Below are positions 5,357 to 8,636 of a stretch of 8,636 nucleotides of DNA, one piece after another. The translations under genes were made by a program, and so were the position numbers. This DNA is from Deltaproteobacteria bacterium (lineage in GTDB: Bacteria > Desulfobacterota > Desulfarculia > Adiutricales > Adiutricaceae): contig JAITJB010000258.1 in the NCBI GenBank assembly GCA_031279155.1, forward strand, positions 1 to 8,636, given 5' to 3'. Each line of letters begins with the position of its first letter. The first letter of the stretch is position 1. The notes beneath the pieces are model-generated. The model saw nothing but the letters and a program-made list of their open reading frames with translations, made no database searches and was not told the origin of the DNA.

Positions 5357-7473
5357 AATGTGCCGACAATATGGAAGCCGGGTTGAAAATAGCCGTACGG
5401 CTCATACCTTTGGTCAAAAATATTTCTGAAATTAAGCGCCGCCTTAAATTTATGTTCCCCGCCGCTTTCTACGCCCACGACAAAGTCCGTCCGGGTTCCG
5501 TGTCCATAAAACAAAGTTTCATATGTTATGCCCGTTTCTTTCTCGTCATGAAAACCGTCTGACCAGGTAAAGCTGGCGTTGGTAAATAGCCTCAGATTGT
5601 CCGATAAATAATGCTCCCAGCGAAGGCCTCCTGTCCCCCAGGTGCTGGGAACGCCAGTATTGGATGTCTCATAGCCATTTTTGTATTTTCTAACATACCT
5701 CATGGCGGTCATGGACAAATATGGCGTCAGATTAAGTTCTTCAAAAGTGTATTCCACCAACAGTTCGGCGCCGTAAGAAGTCGCCTCGTCGGAATTTTGA
5801 ATCTGATTATAAACCCCGTCAAGGACGGTCCCATTTCGATAGTAAGGAATATCTGTCTCCTGCTTATAAAAAGCATCGGATAGTTTACTGTAAAATAGGC
5901 CTAAATCCAACAATATCGGACTACCCGTATACCTGGCCCCAATCTCAAAGTTCCAGGATCTTTCGGGCTTCAAATTTGTATTGGGTATGTCTCTGTTGGT
6001 CCTGCCCACAAACTGGGCGTTTAGGGAGGGAGCTTTAAACCCCTGGGAAACCAAAGCTCTGGCGCTTAAACCGTTATTGGCATTGTAAACTAACCCAATA
6101 CTACCAACAACATTATCTGTACTGGTAGAGGCTATTCTTTCAGGTTTATATTTGTCATAAGTCAAGGAAGTCTTAATCATTGTATACCGAAGACCATAAA
6201 TTAATGAAAAATATTCGTTTAACTTCCACTCGTCCTGGGCAAAAGCGGCTATTTCTTGGCGATCGCCTTTTCTGGCGTCTTGATCGACCTCGAAATAACT
6301 CATGGAACCTTTCTCAGCGTCTATTCCCACAGTAAGGTTATGGGATCCAAACGTCATGTCGGCCTGAATTGAACCACCAATCGCTTCAGCCTGATCAGTG
6401 CCTATTGAAAGCATAGTTTGGCCTGTTGGAACTTTATTCACTAAATCCATATAAAAATACATCGATTCCATATCTCTAGCTTGTTTAATATAGTAAATAT
6501 TAGCTGTTAAGCGAGTTAAATATTGGGAAAGGTCATTTAAAGTCACTTTACCTGTAAATTGATTTTTCCATTCGTAAGGAACTTCGCCATAATTTGAGCC
6601 AACATAAATTGGCGGAATTTGTATCCGGCTGTCTATTCTATATGTCATAAGGGCAGGCAGATGTTGCCAGCCGCTATAAGTGGAAGCGGCAAGATCAATA
6701 CTGCCTTTATCCCATTGATAGCCAAGTTTAACGTCAAAGTTTTGGCGGTGCTCTTCGCTGTGATGGAGCCTTTCCCGTTTTTGTAGAACCATGTCCTGGC
6801 TCTCAAAACCCGAGCCGGAAACTCTGTAATTAAATCCCTGATATGACCCAAAAATGGAAACTCTGGGAATTAAGCTTTGATTGGAGCCGTCATATTTTAA
6901 GCCGGCGCTGAAGCCAATGGGTTTATTGCCGCCTTTCTTGGTAATGATGTTAACGACGCCGCCGATGGCGTCAGATCCATATAAAACCGAGGCCGGCCCC
7001 TTGATGATTTCAATTCTTTCGATTTCCGAAGGATCGAGATTGACTTGACCGGCTTCGGTAGCGTAATAAGCGGCCACCAGATTCTGTTTTACCCCGTCAA
7101 CCAAGACCAAGGTTCTCTCAGGCCCATTACCTCTTATACTATATGAATATTGACCTCTATGCCCACCGCCGGATTCCAGGACCGGGGTAATCTGAACGCC
7201 TGGCATTTCCTTTAGGTATTCAATGACGCTTGGCAGAGGCCTATCTTCAATTTCTTCTTCCCCCACAACGCTGATTGATAACGGTACCTCGGATAAATCT
7301 CTGGTTACCCTAGTAGAAGTGACCACGATTGGTTCCAGTACTGAAGAACCCTGGCCAACGGACAACTGAGCGCCGGCGTAAGAAGCGTTAAAAAACAATA
7401 AAAAAGCAATCAAAGAAGCAATAATAACTATTTTAACTCTAGTAAACGACCTAAAAATTTGATTTATGCTCAT
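5341..7473 (-). CDS. TonB-dependent outer-membrane receptor
   Basis: A 710-residue outer-membrane transporter that uses TonB-ExbBD energy to import a scarce nutrient. The signal peptide covers about residues 1-33 or 35 (hydrophobic 14-30, then SYAGA). A TonB-box-like stretch, LEPIVVTST, is at 46-54. The plug domain (about 58-180) has LPSVIEYLKEMPGVQI, SIRGNGPERTLVLVDGVKQN (112-131), and the usual plug end IERIEIIKGPASVLYGSDAI followed by GGVVNIITKK. The remainder is a beta-barrel with TonB-receptor landmarks: QGFKAPSLNAQF, NLKPERSWNFEIG, a late NIFDQRYEPYGY, and a C-terminal Phe as expected for barrel assembly. AAGGA lies 7 nt before the ATG. The cargo is uncertain. The plug resembles heme, cobalamin and siderophore receptors, while the downstream CbiK-like gene favours a metal or metal chelate. 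Confidence 0.93.
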   Translation of the reverse strand: MSINQIFRSFTRVKIVIIASLIAFLLFFNASYAGAQLSVGQGSSVLEPIVVTSTRVTRDLSEVPLSISVVGEEEIEDRPLPSVIEYLKEMPGVQITPVLESGGGHRGQYSYSIRGNGPERTLVLVDGVKQNLVAAYYATEAGQVNLDPSEIERIEIIKGPASVLYGSDAIGGVVNIITKKGGNKPIGFSAGLKYDGSNQSLIPRVSIFGSYQGFNYRVSGSGFESQDMVLQKRERLHHSEEHRQNFDVKLGYQWDKGSIDLAASTYSGWQHLPALMTYRIDSRIQIPPIYVGSNYGEVPYEWKNQFTGKVTLNDLSQYLTRLTANIYYIKQARDMESMYFYMDLVNKVPTGQTMLSIGTDQAEAIGGSIQADMTFGSHNLTVGIDAEKGSMSYFEVDQDARKGDRQEIAAFAQDEWKLNEYFSLIYGLRYTMIKTSLTYDKYKPERIASTSTDNVVGSIGLVYNANNGLSARALVSQGFKAPSLNAQFVGRTNRDIPNTNLKPERSWNFEIGARYTGSPILLDLGLFYSKLSDAFYKQETDIPYYRNGTVLDGVYNQIQNSDEATSYGAELLVEYTFEELNLTPYLSMTAMRYVRKYKNGYETSNTGVPSTWGTGGLRWEHYLSDNLRLFTNASFTWSDGFHDEKETGITYETLFYGHGTRTDFVVGVESGGEHKFKAALNFRNIFDQRYEPYGYFQPGFHIVGTLDYEF

Positions 7474-7487
7474 AATTTTATCCTTAT

Positions 7488-7568
7488 GTTAAAGACTAAA
7501 AAAGCCCAATTTTCAGAAAAAAAATAAAATATTTGCCCAAATACTCTGTATGTTGTGGTTTTAGAGCC
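7488..7568. repeat. Interspersed repeat, copy 1 (receptor upstream region)
   Basis: This segment, starting 15 bp upstream of the receptor start codon, recurs in diverged form about 700 bp away. The block at 7488-7517 matches 8187-8217 (shared words GTTAAAGAC and TTTTCAGA). The block at 7536-7568 matches 8407-8438 (shared words CCCAAATACTCT and TTTAGAGCC, about 27 of 33 positions). It is in the same orientation as copy 2. Confidence 0.8.
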
Positions 7569-7596
7569 CAGATTTAGCCTATGCCAGAACCGGGGG

Positions 7597-7638
7597 AGGC
7601 CGGAGGGGGACGCGGGCGGCCCAAAGGCCGCCCGGCCT
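7597..7638. promoter_or_regulatory. GC-rich hairpin island upstream of the receptor gene
   Basis: GGGCGGCC (7614-7621) and GGCCGCCC (7626-7633) form a perfect 8-bp stem with a 4-nt loop. AGGCC (7597-7601) and GGCCT (7634-7638) can close an outer stem around it. About 60 bp here are very GC-rich within an AT-rich region. No T-run follows. It does not match the conserved core of any riboswitch I can recall. It might be leader RNA structure 120-160 nt upstream of the start codon, or a remnant repeat. No convincing promoter was found for the receptor gene. Confidence 0.5.
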
Positions 7639-8186
7639 GAACTGAGGCGTTAATTTTTAGCGCGGATAAAAATTTCCGATATTTTCTAGATATTAAAGTT
7701 TGATTTAAAATCATAATATTATTCTTTGATCGATAAATTTTGCCGGTTTTGGTCTATGGACTCGCTTGGCCTCATCTCGCCTGCGTGGGGCAATACTATT
7801 AGCCGTAAATGGCTGTACTCGTGGGCCTGGCTAGATAAAAGGGCCTAGACTATAAGCGCTGCTCTTCAGACGAAAATCGCGCTCAGATAGCCTATAAAGA
7901 ATAATTTTTATCTATATATTTATTTTTATAAAAAATATCATTAAAATAGTTTATTTAATAAAATCTAAAGTGATCAAAAAAATTTTCATCAAGTTTGGCC
8001 CGTAAATCTTGATAGACCTTCAAAAAGCTTTTATTAATCAAGTCGCTCAAAATAAACCCTTGATAATAAACGATTTAATTGCGGGTTTTTGAGCTTGACA
8101 GGGGTTTTTGCACATTGATCAAAAATTAATATAGCAAAATCAACTACTGCATAGGTTAATTCACGGTTAAGAATTGTTGCGGAATT
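7639..8186. other. AT-rich non-coding stretch
   Basis: I see no gene, RNA gene or convincing promoter in these roughly 550 bases. The part at 7905-7975 is almost entirely A and T. TGATCAAAAA appears twice (near 7972 and 8117). A bulged inverted repeat is listed separately at 8045-8094. The segment 7740-7890 is of average GC and may be decayed coding DNA, but no frame gives a recognisable protein. Confidence 0.5.
8045..8094. repeat. Bulged inverted repeat
   Basis: GCTCAAAATAAACCC (8045-8059) pairs with GGGTTTTTGAGC (8083-8094) over 12 bp, with a three-base bulge. Flanking CAAG and CTTG words could extend it. A second overlapping arm pair exists, TTATTAATCAAG (8031-8042) with CTTGATAATAA (8059-8069). 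The sequence is AT-rich, so chance is possible. No function is assigned. Confidence 0.4.
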
Positions 8187-8438
8187 GTTAAAGACCAAAA
8201 AAAGCTTAGTTTTCAGAGATATATATCGTCATCGGCTCTGGGTTCGCTAATCTAGGCTCGCTCCTCATGCTCGCTGCTCTGGGCTCGATGCTTTGGGCTC
8301 GATGCTTTGGTCTCGCTAACGAGTGTAGGTTCTTGGTGAAATTTCGATTCTCTCTTGGTACTTTAACTCTGAAATTTTTTGACGCCACTTTGGCCAAAAA
8401 AAATCTCCCAAATACTCTTTACGCTTTGATTTAGAGCC
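8187..8438. repeat. Interspersed repeat, copy 2, split by an inserted segment
   Basis: This is the diverged second copy of the receptor upstream region. Its two matching blocks, at 8187-8217 and 8407-8438, are separated by about 190 bp instead of the 18 bp in copy 1. The extra DNA (about 8218-8395) contains the 14-bp tandem repeat. Copy 2 has no receptor gene attached. Its left side runs into AT-rich DNA and its right side ends where recombinase homology begins. Confidence 0.75.
8233..8315. repeat. Six-unit 14-bp tandem repeat
   Basis: On the minus strand the units fit CGAGCCCARAGCAK: CGAGACCAAAGCAT, CGAGCCCAAAGCAT, CGAGCCCAGAGCAG, CGAGCATGAGGAG (13 bp), CGAGCCTAGATTAG and CGAACCCAGAGCCG. 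The two units at 8288-8315 differ at one base. A minus-strand open frame passes through it (8206-8397) but has repeat-derived composition and no recognisable domain, so I treat it as non-coding. Confidence 0.85.
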
Positions 8439-8439
8439 A

Positions 8440-8636
8440 TCTATCCAAAATCAGCGTGATTACCTCGAAAAATACGCGCAGCAGAACGGGTTAACGCCCT
8501 ACGTCCATCTTCAAGATGATGATGGATACTCCGGCACCGGGTGGTCGCGCCCCGGCTGGCAGGAGTTAATCGCCAAAATCGAAAGCGGCGTCGTCAAAAC
8601 AGTCGTGGTCAAAACCCTCGACCGCATTGGCCGCGA
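8440..8636 (+). pseudogene. Serine recombinase fragment, 5' end missing, runs off window
   Basis: Sixty-five codons of a serine-recombinase catalytic domain, continuing past the right edge. It begins at SIQNQRDYLEKYAQQNG, contains DDDGYSGTGWSRPGW, and reaches VVVKTLDRIGR. These match the N-terminal domain of large serine recombinases/resolvases, including the conserved DRxGRD arginine region. The preceding part, with the catalytic serine (family pattern Y-x-R-x-S), is absent. The frame is open back to a stop at 8380-8382, but those codons are repeat sequence and hold no ATG, GTG or TTG, so no normal start exists. GC-rich codons unlike the AT-rich surroundings fit a foreign origin. Site-specific integration or excision would have been its role when intact. 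Whether the 3' part is intact is not visible. Confidence 0.82.

Noticed and set aside
7474..7900. Cobalamin riboswitch or Fur box upstream of the receptor
   Set aside because: No B12-box-like GCCACTG or conserved cobalamin core was found, and the AT-rich palindromes around 7700 match the Fur consensus only poorly.
8095..8130. Plus-strand promoter with TTGACA at 8095-8100
   Set aside because: No acceptable -10 hexamer lies 16-18 bp downstream.
8206..8397. 63-codon minus-strand frame
   Set aside because: It is built mostly from the 14-bp tandem repeat, with no ribosome site or domain evident.
7597..8440. CRISPR array
   Set aside because: The repeats are short, contiguous and degenerate, with no unique spacers of regular length and no cas genes nearby.

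Overview
The window looks like a chromosomal segment of a Gram-negative bacterium of moderate GC content. Evidence for a Gram-negative host is an outer-membrane TonB-dependent receptor, a Sec-exported periplasmic protein of the CbiK/DUF4198 type, and a trp operon controlled by a ribosome-mediated attenuator. The style of the Trp proteins and the DUF4198 protein suggests a deltaproteobacterial (Desulfobacterota-like) host. That placement is an inference from recalled families, not from a search.

Positions 1-3709 hold the start of a tryptophan operon read on the minus strand. In order of transcription it has a consensus sigma-70 promoter (3681-3709), a 33-residue leader peptide with three adjacent Trp codons (3525-3626), an intrinsic terminator with a competing antiterminator (3462-3552), a 12-bp tandem repeat (3363-3434), trpE, a fused trpGD, and the first 88 codons of trpC, which run off the left edge. 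Together these genes convert chorismate to anthranilate, add the phosphoribosyl group, and begin indole ring formation. All sequence parts needed for attenuation can be read directly.

Positions 3710-4132 are intergenic. A plus-strand promoter diverges from the trp promoter and meets a strong terminator about 40 nt after the expected start. A four-codon open frame behind a good Shine-Dalgarno follows, then a long terminator hairpin facing the next gene.

Positions 4133-7473 hold two minus-strand envelope genes: a TonB-dependent receptor (5341-7473) and, downstream of it, a DUF4198/CbiK-like periplasmic protein (4133-4906). Together they suggest uptake of a transition metal or metal chelate, with nickel or cobalt as the first guess. 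The 434-bp gap between them carries a 41-bp inverted repeat, a small hairpin, CATTG-type repeats and a possible promoter.

Positions 7474-8636 are mostly non-coding and patchy. There is a GC-rich hairpin island near the receptor gene, a long AT-rich stretch, and a diverged second copy of the receptor's upstream sequence interrupted by about 180 bp that includes a 14-bp tandem repeat. At the right edge is a serine recombinase fragment lacking its 5' end. This part looks like a rearranged, mobile-element-affected margin. I see no clear new multi-gene system. The most informative items are the complete trp attenuator, the promoter-terminator pair, and the rearranged right end.
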